From Rehmannia glutinosa (taxonomy: Eukaryota > Streptophyta > Magnoliopsida > Lamiales > Orobanchaceae): 64,000 nt of DNA. Positions 1-11,397 of the stretch are shown in pieces; positions within the stretch are counted from its first letter, which is position 1, and each line of letters begins with the position of its first letter. The DNA is taken from the NCBI GenBank assembly GCA_016081115.2, contig JABTTQ020003410.1, positions 248,001 to 312,000 of the forward strand. The letters are read 5' to 3'. The notes beneath the pieces were generated by a model. It was not told where the DNA came from. It made no database searches and saw only the letters and a list, made by a program, of their open reading frames with translations. Made by a program: the position numbers and the translations under genes.

Positions 1-2735
1 TTTCAAAACAAAACTCGCGGTCTAGTTATCGGGCGGATAATCTAGCCGGTTTTAATATTCGGTTCGGTGCATTATGTTCAAGATCGATATTTTTATTAGA
101 TAAGTACAAAAATTATATCTTAAAATTTTTATAAGGTAACCAATTTAGAAAATATCAATTTCAAGGTCCTTAGCAAATTTTAAAATAAAAATCATTTTTA
201 CTAAGGAAAAATATTCCTTTATCGGGTTTTAAAATTCGATAAGTTTCAATTTCGGACTCGGAAAAGGGTAAGGTCAGTTTCAAAAATTTCTAAATTTCCA
301 GAGGTTTAAATTTTCCAGAGGCTCGGGACATACTTTAAAAATTTGCAGATTCGTCCTCTAGTTTACAAAAATTGCAATTTTTGACTTGATATTTTAAAAT
401 TAGGTAAATATTAAACCGGAAAGGATTTTGAGGTGATTCTAATTTTAAAATACTTCTTTGGGTAGTAATAAGTTGTGGTTAAAACGGTTTTGAAAATTTC
501 GAAAGTTAGGTACCTCATTTTCACAAATTACAATTTTGTCCCAAAAGCGATTTTTATCGTTAAAGGCTCGTTTCAAGTCGGATGGTTATGAAATTTGAAC
601 TAAAGGTTTAAAATATCATAATAAATAAATCTGCAAGTTTTCAAGATACATTCACCGCCCCAGCTTTAAAAATTACAGTTTTAGTCCTTTAAGTTTTACA
701 ATTTTACATTTTGATATCAAACTTGTTCCTTATTGTATTTTCTTGCCGGAAGGGGTCCCAATCTTTCAAGTCACTTCATATATGAAATATATAGATTATT
801 GGGTCCAATATTTCGAATTTTCAGAGGTGGTCTTCACAGTTTTTATATTTACACTTTTGGCCCAATATTTCACAATAATTGCAAAAATAACCCAAGCTTG
901 AATTTTCTTGCACAAGTTGCAAGTCCAGAATTCCAATAATATATAAAAACTTATTTTAAACATTTCTAAAATATATTTAAACATTCGTAGCATCATAAAT
1001 CATAAAAGCATAATGATGAGCAATTTTATCAACATTTTATGCAAGAAAAATAGCATACTCATCTTTTTATTTTCTCAAAATTTCATTAAAACATAAATCT
1101 CATAAATAATTGATAAAATTCATAAAATATCATATTTTTACATGAACATGCATTTTTGTGCACTAGTAGAAAGTTGCGATTTTTGTAGAAATATTTTTCA
1201 CCCACCTCGTAGTAATTTTTGGTCGTCGTTAAAATGAAGATCTTCTCAAGAATCCAAGCTCTTGATTCTAATACTCAAAGTTCAGCCCCTAAATGTCACC
1301 ATATCCATATTTTGGTGTTAAAATTAAGGTCTCAAGTCCAAGGAAAATATTTTAAAACAAATGGGTTAATTCTTACCTTAATATCCTTAAGATGTCTCCA
1401 AAATGAATTTCTCTCTTCAAGCTTCTAACTTCAAACTTGAACTCTATAGGTCAGCCCCTAAGTTATTCAAAATCCACAATTTAAGGTTAAGAATTTGAGA
1501 TTTAAAGCTTAGAAAATAAAAATGTGCTAAAATCAAAATTGATCTCAACCTATCTTGACTTGTATATATTTGAAGCCTTCTAAAATGCCACTTTAAACCA
1601 AACCTTCTTCACTTCTTCATTCTCCTCAAAACTCACGGCCTCAAAGGTTTCCTTAAAGAAGAATGGTGAAAGTAAAAGTTAGGAAAGCAAGAGATGGGGT
1701 TTGAATCTAGAAATGTGAAGGATGAAAGTCAAATAATCCTTACCTATTTCCTTAGAAGTTTTCGCCCCTTTAAGCTCAAGTGAGGAGAATTTTTTTGTTG
1801 TTGTTTAGAAAGAAAGGTGTTTAAGTGGTCGGAAATCAACTACAAGAATTGATGGGTGTGTAATTGTTAAAAGTTCTCTTGCTCTTGCTCCCTACCATGA
1901 AATGGACGGTCAACGCACACAAAATTATCTCTAATAATTTTTTTTTAATATATATAAAAGTTGGCCTAGTTTATTGTAGGATAACAACAACAAAAAAATG
2001 ATAAGATTCCTCCCTAAAAGCACTATAGCCGAAAGCATGAAGTAGGGAGGTATTAATTTTTTTTTCTTTGTCTTTTGGTGTTAATCTAGGTTGTTAATCT
2101 AGGTAGATTACAAAAAAATAATATTTGATTCCCCTATTACAATTGATTGTGTCCGTAAGTAAGGGGTGTAGGATGATTAAATTTTGATTTTGATATTTAT
2201 TTATTGTAATAGGGTTATTGGAGTATAATTAAATATTATAGGATAGAAAACAAAATGGGATTGATTCCTTTTTATTAAACTATCAAAAATGGGTAGTAGG
2301 GGGATAAAATTTTGGTTTTCTTGTCCTTTATAAGATTGAGGGAAAATAAATGTATAAATGTACATAGATACATATATAGGAGTTTAAAACAAGGATGTGA
2401 AATAATAAAAAATGTGTATTTTTTTTTCAAAATAAATAGGAAGTTATTTGGAAATGCATTATAGAATGAGGTGGAATATTTGTATGAGGATTGAAATATA
2501 CTCCTAAATTGTTGAGGGTCTAATATTTCTAAAGTCGTAGTCAATCGATCAAGAATTAATACTAGAGGAAAATATAAAATCGTTAAGCTCGAAAATAAGA
2601 AAGACATAATTGATGTTGGAAGAATAAGTAAAAATCGGGTCGCGTTTCATTAATAATGGGTTGGTGTTACTTAACCAAATAAATAAATCACTAAACAACG
2701 TTGTATCTCATGTCGCTAAAATTCGGGGTGTCACA
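1..2735 (-). mobile_element. Partial long LTR, Tekay/Del-like Ty3/gypsy
   Basis: The right edge ends in GGGGTGTCACA, which read from the minus strand is TGTGACACCCCG, the usual start of Tekay/Del-type chromovirus LTRs. Base composition changes sharply at 2735 from AT-rich to GC-rich. On the minus strand there is an AT-rich TATA-like stretch near 1950, a leader-like region and a splice-donor-like AGGTAAGG near 1740. I found no gag or pol. The other LTR and internal region would lie left of the window. Family and orientation are inferred from termini and general layout only. Confidence 0.5.
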
Positions 2736-2755
2736 GTGGATCCGGCCTCGGTGGT

Positions 2756-3476
2756 TTGTGGTATTCGCTAAGTGTTCCACGCCCACCGATGAGCAGTGAA
2801 GGATCTCGGAAAGCCGGGCGAGCCGCATGGGCGTGCACGCTCGTACTTGGACCACGGGCATCGAGCGATTTTGCTTGGAGATCGGCCGGGAGGAGAAAGC
2901 CAGTATGCCATGGGATTGTCCGGCGAATCATCGGGATCCTATGGCACATGATTGGTGGGGCACGTGACCTGAGAGGCGTCGGGGACTGCGCGGGATGCTC
3001 ACGCTACCCTGCTCGGGATTTAGGAGTCTTTGAAGACTCAAATCAAGAGGTTGCGGCGAGTCAATGCCAAGAAAGAATCGGCCGCGAAGGCCCATGCCGA
3101 GAGGGACCGTAGCGCGTGGGGCCAATGACGAACTCCGGCCGAGGTTGTGGAGTTGAGGAAGGCGGTCGCCGCCGACGCCGTGAGCCGGGAGAGGTGTGAG
3201 GCCGAGGTGCGCAGGAGATGGAGGAGGCCTCCCAAAAACAAGTAAGAAAGGCTCGGGTGGAAGCCATCAGGGCTTACAAAAATCGGAGCAATATGCCTTC
3301 ATGCCGACTGCGGGCACGCGACCAAGATCGGGGAGATCCTTCAGGATCTCAAGGATGGCAAGACCGTGGCTGAGCTCGAGGCGAAGCTTGTCCAACTAAA
3401 CGCCGACTGGACGTCATTCGCCCTCAATTCCCTTAAAACCTGCGGTGCTCGGGATGCTCCTCCACCTCAGGAATAG
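2756..3476 (+). pseudogene. Antisense ORF relic between pol and the lost 3' LTR
   Basis: GC-rich plus-strand coding-like sequence lies downstream of the integrase but opposite to the element's gag-pol. The best segment, about 3020-3476 in more than one frame, is rich in Lys, Arg, Glu and Ala and ends with an ELEAKLVQLNADW-type helical stretch and a stop at 3474. AT-rich sequence with a GAATGAATGAAG run near 3629 follows, like a plant 3' end. Antisense ORFs at this place are known in Tat-lineage elements such as Grande; function is uncertain. Frameshifts make it non-functional here. Confidence 0.45.
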
Positions 3477-4209
3477 GTGGCCCCCAGTGAGCCTGTCGAG
3501 ATCCCTCCTCCCACCGGGGCTTGAGCTTTTGATTTTTCAAAGTTTTTTCTGTATTTCCCCTTTTTTAGATTAGATGGCCTTGGGCCTTTTGATGTAATGG
3601 GCTCAGGCCCTCCATTGTAAATTTTGCGAATGAATGAAGATTTCTTTTGGTCGTCTGTGTACTCGGTTGTGTTTTTCAAATTTTTTGCTAAGTGTTGTGC
3701 TTGCTTCCCTCTTCTGTTACATTTTTGGCTTTTTTTGCTAAGTATGGGGCTCGGTCCTCCTTTACATAAATGCGATGTAAATAATGGGCTATAATTGCCT
3801 AAACATATTTTTACCAAGTTTTGTGCGCGGAACTAAAGCCGAGTCTTTATCTAGGGTAGGCTCGCTACTTGGTCAAAACTCCCTTTACTTAAACGCACGG
3901 ACTTACCCGAGACGAGCGATCGGCGCTCGGATTTTAGCCGAGGCGAATGGAGCGCGCTCGATTTTAGCCGAGGTGAATGAAGCGGCCTCGAAACTTGGCC
4001 GAGGCGAATCAAGCGGCGCTCGAACTTGCCGAGGCGGATCAAAAGTTTGCTCACTTTTAGAGAGCTCATGAGAATATCGATGAAAGGATAAACCCTTTAG
4101 AACTATATTTAGGAACAGGGGACCAAGTAAGATGTCCGAAACTCCAAGCTTTATTGATAATACCTCTTAAGGTAAAATACATTCCATGGGTGAGCAAACT
4201 TTTCTTCGC
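3477..4209. other. Non-coding stretch between antisense ORF and integrase
   Basis: No convincing coding frame. It holds a T-rich tract at 3540-3760 that could be the 3' end of the antisense transcript, then a GC-richer stretch at 3840-4070 with several short degenerate repeats containing AGCCGAGG or GGCCGAGG. These repeats may be the remains of a small tandem array in the element's 3' region. Confidence 0.4.
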
Positions 4210-5393
4210 TTAGGTATTCGAGCTCGTACGCCCCATTCGAAATAATTTTAATGACTTTAACGGTCCTTCCTGTGTCGGTCTTAACGGGTCGGGCTCGATC
4301 CCGGTCACCCTCTTTAGAACAAGGTCACCGACCCGAAACCTTCTCTCTTTCACCCTTGAATTGCAGTACCTTTCACTCATTTGTTTGTATACAACATTTC
4401 TCATCTAAGACTACACCTTTTCTCTTCCAAGAGATCGGCTCGGAGCGCGACCTCATTACTTTCTTGAGAAAAATTTGTGACCCTAAACATAGGGGCTCCG
4501 ATTTCCACACCGGGCAACGGCTAAAAATTTGTGACCCTAAAAATTTGGATAACGGCCTCGGCTTCATAGGCCAACGAAAAAGGCGTCTCCCCGTGGCCGC
4601 TCGATGTGTCGATCTATACGACCATAACACATCGAGCGACTCCCGGGCCAATTTTCCTTAGATTCTTCGGCCTTGCTTTTAGGGTATACTTGAGTATCTT
4701 GTTTACCGCCTCGACCGCCCGTTGGATTGTGGATGTTACGGGGTAGAAAATGATTCTTAATGTGGAAGCCTTCGCAAAATTTCGAAATCTTCGATTATCG
4801 AAACGCTTTCCATTATCCGTGACAATCGAGTATGGTATCCCAAACCTACGGATAATAGACTTCCACACAAAGTTGACAATTTTTTCCTCATCTATTTTAG
4901 CAGGGTTCCGCCACCACTTTGTAAAATAATCCACCGCCGCAATGGCATACCTCATGCCCCCTTTGCCACTTGGGGAGTGGTCCAATAAGGTCCATTCCCA
5001 TTTGGCAAATGGCCAAGGATTAAATATAGAAGTGAGTTGTTCCGGTGGTACGACTGTGGTGCAAATCTCTAACATCTTTCACAATTTTTGACGAGTGAGA
5101 TCGCATCCTTTTTAGGGACGGCCGCATAATATCCTTGTCGTATTAACTTGTAAGCGTGTCGGCCCTCAAAGCATGGTTTCCACATATACCCTCGTGTACT
5201 CTCTGAGAGTGTAATCCACGTCCATTTCGATAAGGCAACGAAGAAGTGGGATCTGAATATCCGCGTTGCCAGGCTGTAACGCCATCCACCAAAGATGTAA
5301 ACCGAGCAGACTGAGTTCGTATGTTTTGGCTTCGGTCTTATCTTCCAGTGAACCCGTTTCCAAATACCGGATGATTCGAGTCATCCAGGTCAA
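4210..5393 (-). pseudogene. Ty3/gypsy integrase remnant
   Basis: The minus strand keeps three parts of a retroelement integrase. At 5166-5393 is the N-terminal H2C2-side region (LREYTRVYVETML). At 4614-5075 is the catalytic core with YFTKWW and a TDNGKRF motif carrying the second acidic residue. At 4210-4404 is the C-terminal NSRVKERRFRVGDLVLKRV segment typical of gypsy integrases. Stops and frameshifts separate them. In life the enzyme would insert element cDNA into the genome; this copy cannot work. Confidence 0.8.
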
Positions 5394-5400
5394 TTCGTGG

Positions 5401-6337
5401 CTATATTGGCATGTATTTTTCGCATATTGAGCGAAGCGGACAATTAACTAATAGTGACATCCGCGATCGTGTCGGTTCCTCCGGGCCGGACGCTAACCGC
5501 GCCAAGGCATCCGCCCGCATGTTATCGGTTATGGGAATATGTAGGACCTCCGCCTTAAAACGAGAGAGTTTTTTTTTACCGGATCCAAATACCGAGCAAT
5601 TTTTGATTCCTTGGCCTCGTACTCGCCGTTTACTAGATGGACCACTACCGAGAGTCACTATGCACTAACAATCGCTTCGTGCCCATCGATGTGGCTATCT
5701 CTAACCTAGCCAAGAGCACTTCATACTTGGCCTCGTTGTTAGTCGCTAAAAATCAAAACCACACGGCCGAAAAAGAGCACTTGAGTTTTGGATCGATTAT
5801 CACGATCCCGCCCCGCTTGGCTCTGCGGTGGAAGAGCCATCGACGAACAACTTCCACTCCCGGTCCTCAATCACATCTAGTCTGAATTGAAGGGGTAAAT
5901 TCAACGACAAAATTAGCTAATGCTTGTCCTTTAATTGTGGTGCGCGACTCATACGAGATGTTGAATCGCTAAGCTCGACAACCCATTTTGATCATCCGGC
6001 CAAGTGTCCGGTCGGTGAAGAACTTGCTTTAGGGGATAATTGGTCAAGACCACAATTTTACGTCCCATAAAATATGGACGGAGCTTGAAATGAGGTAACG
6101 AGGAATATGCCAACTTCTCCATAGCGGATATCGGAGCTCGGATCGCAATGCCAGGCTTGTATAATAAATAGGGTGATGAACAAAGTTGTCCAAGCTAATA
6201 AGTACCGAAATGACGGCGTACTCGGAGACTACAAGATATAAATACAAATTCTCACCTCGGTTCGATTTTTGCAAAGACCGAGATTGAGGCAAGTGTTGCT
6301 TAAGCGATTTGAAGGCGACTGCGACCGCTCGGTCCAT
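5401..6337 (-). pseudogene. Ty3/gypsy RNase H remnant
   Basis: At 6044-6337 the minus strand encodes the start of the RT-associated RNase H domain (AFKSLKQHLPQ, then YLYLVVSEYAVISVLI). At 5401-5658 it encodes the tail with NMRADALARLAS, a well-conserved segment of plant gypsy RNase H. Stops break the part between. RNase H removes the RNA template during cDNA synthesis. It sits directly between RT and integrase as expected. Confidence 0.75.
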
Positions 6338-7262
6338 TCAAAATCCTTATTTTTCTTTATTATTTCGAAAAAAGGATTTGCACTTGTCCGTGGATCTCAA
6401 ACAAATCGATTTAGGGTGGCTAAGCGTCATGTTAAACTTTGTACTTTTTTAACCGAATTAGGGGTTCGAGATCAATTATGGCTTTAATTTTGTCCGGGTT
6501 GGCTTCGATTCCCCTTTGGTGACCATATAACCTTAAATTTACCGAGCGGACCCCAAAAGTACATTTTTTGGGTTTAACATCGTCTTATACTCGCGCAAAA
6601 TTGCAAACATTTTATTAAGATCAACAAGATGATCAGATATGTACAAGGATTTTACTAGCATGTCATCTACATAAACCTCCATGGTATGACCTATCAACTC
6701 TTCGAACATTTTATTGACTAACCTTTGATAGGTCGCCCCCGGCGTTCTTAAGCCCGAATGGCATCATTTTATAACAAGACACCCCACGAGCCGAGAAGAA
6801 TGATGTGTTTTCTTCATCGTCCGGATGCATTCGGATTTGATTGTAGCCTGAGTACGAGTCCATAAAGCTCATGAGCTCGTGGCGGTCGTGGCATCCACCA
6901 TATAGTACATGTTAGGCAAGGGGTAGCTATAGCCCATTGCTCTTTTTACTAAGATGGGGTTGGCCACCCAACAAGTGTACAGGGCCTCCTTATAAATTGA
7001 TTGTCGAGCAACCATCGACCTCGGCCTCCAGGGGCGATCTCCGCATTTATCGGGCCGAGCTTGCGTCACTTTTGGATCAGGTTGGAATGTAAGGTCGATG
7101 TTTAGACGGTGGCATGCGTCTTAGGATCGATTCCGGGTATGTCGAGTGCGCCCACGCGAAAACATCAAGATTGTTTCCAAGGAATTCAATCAATTCCGAC
7201 ACGAGCGACTCCTCGGAGGTCGTGGCCGGTCGCGATTGGCGTCCCATGTCGCTTATCGACAT
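6338..7262 (-). pseudogene. Ty3/gypsy reverse transcriptase remnant
   Basis: The minus strand at 6869-7069 encodes the first RT blocks (WVANPILVK, YSYPLPN). Further down, across frameshifts, come SFMDSYSGYNQI and MMPFGLKNAG, then the catalytic YVDDMLVKS box near 6655-6675. These are the standard plant gypsy RT motifs in the right order. The ORF at 7077-7262 encodes the linker before RT (FAWAHSTYPES). Frame changes and stops show decay. Confidence 0.8.
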
Positions 7263-7608
7263 CTATTATGTCGATTTGTTCCACCAGGTTCTACGTCTTC
7301 CGCTTCTTGCTCGCTCTTTTTTTCTCGTAGGGCGATTCTTCCTCAATCGGTGGTCTTTCCCCGATCTCGGCTCAATCTCGGCCATTGGTTCTTTCCGGGC
7401 CTCCCGCCCGGTCGCCCTCTCGAAATGGCAACTTGCTCGCTCGGGTTTGGTTTCTTTCCCGAGTTGTCTTCTATTTGTCCCACTGGATTCACCTCTTTCC
7501 ATCACATTGATCTCGGCGGGTCCGAGTTTGAGAGAGCATTCCCGTGATTCCTTTGGTTTCCTTTGTGAATGGCTTCCCCATCCGGAGTCGGGAACTTTAT
7601 GCGAGAAA
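7263..7608 (-). other. Degraded protease-RT linker
   Basis: Spacer inside the element between the protease and RT remnants. A minus-strand frame across it is rich in Arg, Glu and Ser and shows no motif I recognise. It is probably the variable linker of the polyprotein. Confidence 0.4.
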
Positions 7609-8025
7609 TCATATATGGAGACTACGCTTTCCGGATGGTATAAGCGGCCTCCCAACGATCGTGTTGTACTCGAAGTCGGCATTGATGATCTTAAACGTGG
7701 TAATGACAGTCCGTTTGTGTATTCCTTGCCCCATTTGAATGGGCAGGTCCACTTCTGCGAGTGGGATGATTCTCCCACCTCCGAAACCCAAAATACTGTT
7801 GTTGCATGGACGAATATAACCATCATCCAAATTTAGCCTTCTAAAAGCTCGGATGTAGATGACAGACGAGTAACTTCCTGAATCAATTAGAATTTTGTGC
7901 ACCGGAATGCCCAGAATAAGTGTTGTGATGACCAGGGGGTTAGAATGGGGGTGGACCACCTGGTCGGCATCTCGTGTCGAAAAGACAAAGCAACCCGCGT
8001 TGTTAGCCTTCTCGGATCTCCGCAA
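7609..8025 (-). pseudogene. Retropepsin-like aspartic protease of the gypsy element
   Basis: A 138-residue minus-strand frame shows the retropepsin signature: an HKILIDSGSYSSVIY active-site segment, a flap-like GFGGGRIIPLAEVDLPI segment and the C-terminal YNTIVGRPL motif. This arrangement is characteristic of Tat/Athila-lineage proteases, which process gag-pol. It lies between gag and RT. The frame is open, but it is not connected to intact neighbours. Confidence 0.75.
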
Positions 8026-9530
8026 CCCGAACTTGCCTTTCTACGTGGGATGCTTCCCTAATGTCGGCTTTCCTTTTTCGATTAGAGCGGTTATCCTCGG
8101 ATGCGTTGGTGTTTATCCTATTGGTGTTAGACATCATCAAAATTTCTCTCCCCTGGTTCTCATTCGGCAGTAATGGTAGGCGAGCCTGATTTGATAGTCT
8201 CTCCGGATTCACCCCCAGAGCAAGTGCTGGTGGTGGTGGTAACTCGTGGGACGCACCGCCAGCCGCCCCGTACTATACGCATTATTTCCCGATGAGATCT
8301 CGACACTCATCCGTCTCGTGGCCTATCGACTTTGATAAGAAAGAGCAGATGCGAGCATCCGATTTAGCGGGAGCCGACCTCAAAGGACGGTGGTGGACGG
8401 TGGTAGCAGATTATGACCGTATTTCATTCCATATTATGAAGGAGCGTGAGTCGAGCACTCCCTCGCCGCAACTCCGGCTCGCACCTCCTGGTAGGACTTA
8501 TACCCGGTGGTCGGGTTCTCGAGAAAGGCTTGAATCGACCCCGATCTGAAGTAGATTCTTTTTCCATCCTTCTTTTGCCCCCGCTTTTACGCTCGGGGCG
8601 TTGAGCCATGGCTTCTTCAAACGCAGTAGAGATATGGCGCTCCACGCAAATGAGGAACTCTTGAAACGAGGTCGCCCGATTCATGGATAAGTAGTTGAAC
8701 CAAGTTTCGAGAGCAAGCCCGCCATGGCCGCGATCAAAATTGCATCATCCGAGATGGGCTCCATCTCTCGGACCGCTAGTTAAAACCGAGCTATATAACT
8801 TTTCAAAGACTCATCCTCGCCTGTCTAATATTGACAAGGAGTCTTTTCGCTCAACGCGAATTTTGGACGTCGAAAAATGAGTTATAAGCGGCAGCGCCAG
8901 ACGCCCTAAGATCGAATGGACCCTTGCGGTAGGGTCCGAAACCAACGATGAGCTCGGTCGCCCAGGGTCAATGGGAACGCCCGGCATAGGATGGCATCGC
9001 TAGACTATACTGACTCCATCCTGCTAGATATTTATGGACGTGGGTCGTTGGTTCGGTCTCTCCATTATACAGACCGACCTATGGGATTTTGAACTTTGGC
9101 GGCAAGAGGGTTGACAAAATGCTGGGAGCAAACGGGGACACAACATTGGGTAGGCCCCTCACAAGGTGCGGCCTTTGATATCGAAAGTACCGTTGGGATT
9201 CTCTTCCAACTCATCCAAACGGCGACGTGAAGACGCTTGATATTCCGCTTCTCGCTCGTCAGTGGGCTAGGATCCACGAGTTTGGTTGGCCCTAGGCGGC
9301 TCCATCTTCTCAGGAACCGGAGTTTAGAATTAATTGATTGAGCGGGATGGATCGGATTGGGTCCCAAACTGGCCCCCTGCGAACACCGAATGGGCACGAC
9401 GGTGGCGAGGGGTCGGGTAATGATTCCGCCACCCGACTTTGTTCCGCCGCATCATCTCGCAGTCGTATTCTCTCTCGCCTGCCCCCATGTTGTTCGTAAT
9501 GGGAGCTAACTTCTTGATTCTCATTATTTT
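8026..9530 (-). pseudogene. gag remnant of the gypsy element
   Basis: Several minus-strand frames (8003-8212, 8424-8684, 9065-9397, 9330-9524) together resemble a plant gypsy gag. Near 8290-8340 a zinc-knuckle relic keeps GHETDECRDLIG, the second half of a CCHC box. The MAQRPERKSGGKRR basic stretch at 8424-8684 and the ATSFQEFLICVE segment fit the capsid C-terminus and linker. The protein would coat the element's RNA. Frames are heavily broken. Confidence 0.6.
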
Positions 9531-9862
9531 GAGGTGCGGGAACTTGAGGATTGGTATTCAGTGGAGGATTAGGTTGATGGACATTTAAGGGGTGAGGTGG
9601 CTGCGTCTGTGGGTATGTGCTCGCAAGTGTCTAAGAAATGAGTTGATTCATTTCTTTGGACAAATGTGGGGTTAGCGAATAGCTGAGTAAAAGGAAGCAA
9701 AGTCGCGCTCCCGGCCGGTATTTTGGCGATTTGATTTTTCCGAGGTGGGTCTTGATTTGCATGAACATTTGAGGCGTTTGACTCATTTTCGTAAGAAAAT
9801 AAAACTAGAGTACCTTAACTAATACGATTTCCTTGTCGAAAATTCGACTTGGACAAGACGGA

Positions 9863-9882
9863 CCCCTCCTTCAGCGCCAATT
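9863..9882 (-). promoter_or_regulatory. Primer-binding site of the gypsy element
   Basis: On the minus strand the LTR terminus CGTCAACA is followed by AATTGGCGCTGAAGG. This matches the position and the first bases (TTGGCGC) of the PBS common in Tat-type elements. The rest departs from the usual form, so I do not name the tRNA. Confidence 0.5.
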
Positions 9883-10482
9883 TGTTGACGTGTGTTTTGG
9901 CCAACAAAAATACGTGACGAAGTTAATAAGTGGAAATGAAATAACTTTAAAGATGGGGCTAATTCTCGCTTTTTTATATCGGGAGCCGAGCGAGAAAGTT
10001 TCCTGGTCGGTTTGATTTTTCTGTTTGGACTTTTACAAGTGTTTTTCTCTATTATCTCTCTTGTCTTCTTTCTAATAAATGAAACATATTTATACTCATC
10101 TCATTAGTGAGTTTCTAATCATCATTACATCTAACATTAGAGTGATTACAAAGGGACACATGTCATTCCTTTAACATGCATGTTGTTAGCCAAGTATTTG
10201 GCACCTGTCGACTCATCTTGCTATTATCGACGAGTGGCGATTTATTATGCTAATGGGGGCACTTAACTTTCCTTAGTTAGATGGTTATCCTTCAAATTTC
10301 CCGCCATAATTGTGCCTAACGCGAGCCGAGCTCCCCGTGCCACGTCACATGCTACCGGGCCGGCGTCATCTGTTATGGTGTCCCGTGGGCCCACGTAGGT
10401 GTTAGCCGAATGGCCACGTAACTAACTTATTGCCACCGACTCGAATTTCATCACCCTTAAATATAATTTAGTTGGACGAACA
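9883..10482 (-). repeat. 5' LTR of the gypsy element
   Basis: The plus strand begins TGTTGACGTG and ends GGACGAACA, giving TG/CA termini with matching TGTT/AACA ends. The right edge coincides with the point where homology to the paralogous segment at 16.7 kb begins, which supports the boundary. A minus-strand TATAAATA (10087-10094) lies inside. The partner LTR is not in the window, so the length of about 600 bp cannot be checked against a second copy. Confidence 0.6.
10087..10094 (-). promoter_or_regulatory. TATA box in the gypsy 5' LTR
   Basis: Minus-strand TATAAATA about 200 bp upstream of the LTR's PBS-side end, a reasonable place for the U3/R promoter. Confidence 0.45.
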
Positions 10483-10665
10483 TTGTGAGCGATGCCGCCT
10501 TGATCGTATGTCCGCTCCACTCCAAGAATTCAATGTCGAGGGGAAGATCATTTCAAGATCCAAGAATATGAGCTCTCCGGATCCACAAATTCCGCTAGCC
10601 AACAATCAGCATCAAGAAAACCATCGCACATTACACGTACGTCAACAAAAACGCTAGAAACTAGA

Positions 10666-10891
10666 ATCAATTCACCACCGGTCAAAAGATCTTGCCTGGC
10701 ACCATTAGGTCCTGGGTTCGAATCTCTCCAAATGATATTTACTAAATGCCTCTCAAAAAATCCCTCCATACGCAGCGTAGGCCAGCGGTGTATACTAATC
10801 CATAAGGAGTTGGGGTTTCTTGTGGTGGGATGTGTCGGTGGTCATGGCTAGTATAAAAAGTTTACCCTCCAAATTTTTTTTTTTTTTTTTT
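10666..10891 (+). mobile_element. SINE with poly(T) tail
   Basis: Flanked by a perfect 11-bp target duplication TAGAAACTAGA (10655-10665 and 10892-10902). It has an A-box-like CCGGTCAAAAGATC region and a B box GGTTCGAATC near 10732, and ends in a run of about 19 T. The paralogous segment near 16880 lacks it and gives an approximate empty site. A tRNA-type promoter with a T tail fits the plant SINE families that end in T. Confidence 0.75.
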
Positions 10892-11058
10892 TAGAAACTA
10901 GATAAAGAAATATGACGAAATAAAACGGGAAAAGAAAATAAATTAAAAGATAAACAATAGAATAAAAACCGAAAATAACCCCATGCGTTCGTGAATCATA
11001 CATCGTAAAAGAGACAACCCCTGGACCTAACCAATCATTTGTCAAACCAAAAATCGCG

Positions 11059-11397
11059 TTGTGTGGCTTAATCATGGCCACCACAAAGAATTGTGGGATG
11101 GAGTCGGGGTTCAAATCCCGCTCCATCAAATTGTTTGTGGGGTGGAGGTCGGGGTTCATATCCCTACTCCATCAAATTGCCAGATATCGGTGAAGATTTG
11201 GTGGGAACTCATCTTGAATAGCATCCGTGTGGGTTCGATTCGGGGAGAGATCGTTATTAGTAGATTGGGGGTCGAACATAATTGTTCTCTTTACCAGGAG
11301 GACAAATAAAGAACAGTGTTTATGAGAATGAGGAGCGGAGTTTGTCATAAAATCGGCGCAGCGCATTGAGTTATCAAAAAAAAAAAAAAAAAAAAAA
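11059..11397 (+). mobile_element. SINE with poly(A) tail and duplicated B-box head
   Basis: Flanked by a perfect 10-bp duplication AAAAATCGCG (11049-11058 and 11398-11407). The head has an A-box-like TGGCTTAATCATGG and a B box GGGTTCAAATCCC. This is followed by a second, similar block (GGGGTTCATATCCC), as if the head were partly duplicated. It ends in about 27 A. The segment at 16.7-17.1 kb lacks the insertion near 17030. Confidence 0.75.

Larger units (their letters stand above)
2736..10482 (-). mobile_element. Decayed Ty3/gypsy element, Tat lineage, minus strand
   Basis: Reading from right to left the order is 5' LTR, PBS, gag, aspartic protease, reverse transcriptase, RNase H and integrase. 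This is the Ty3/gypsy order. Beyond the integrase lies a GC-rich block with coding potential on the opposite strand, a trait known from Tat-lineage elements. All frames are broken by stops and frameshifts, so the copy is dead. No 3' LTR is present; the element stops at 2735, where the Tekay-like LTR begins, so the missing end is probably left of the window. Confidence 0.8.

Noticed and set aside
7114..7836. 240-codon plus-strand open frame, the second longest in the window
   Set aside because: It is the antisense shadow of the gypsy protease-RT linker and shows no domain of its own; the minus strand carries the conserved motifs.
9863..9882. Naming the tRNA that primes the gypsy element
   Set aside because: Only the first bases (TTGGCGC) match the usual form; the rest differs, so a specific tRNA cannot be named.
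10548..10769. Minus-strand frame across the duplicated leader segment
   Set aside because: The paralogous copy at 16.8 kb has a stop and substitutions that do not preserve the frame, and part of it lies in the SINE.
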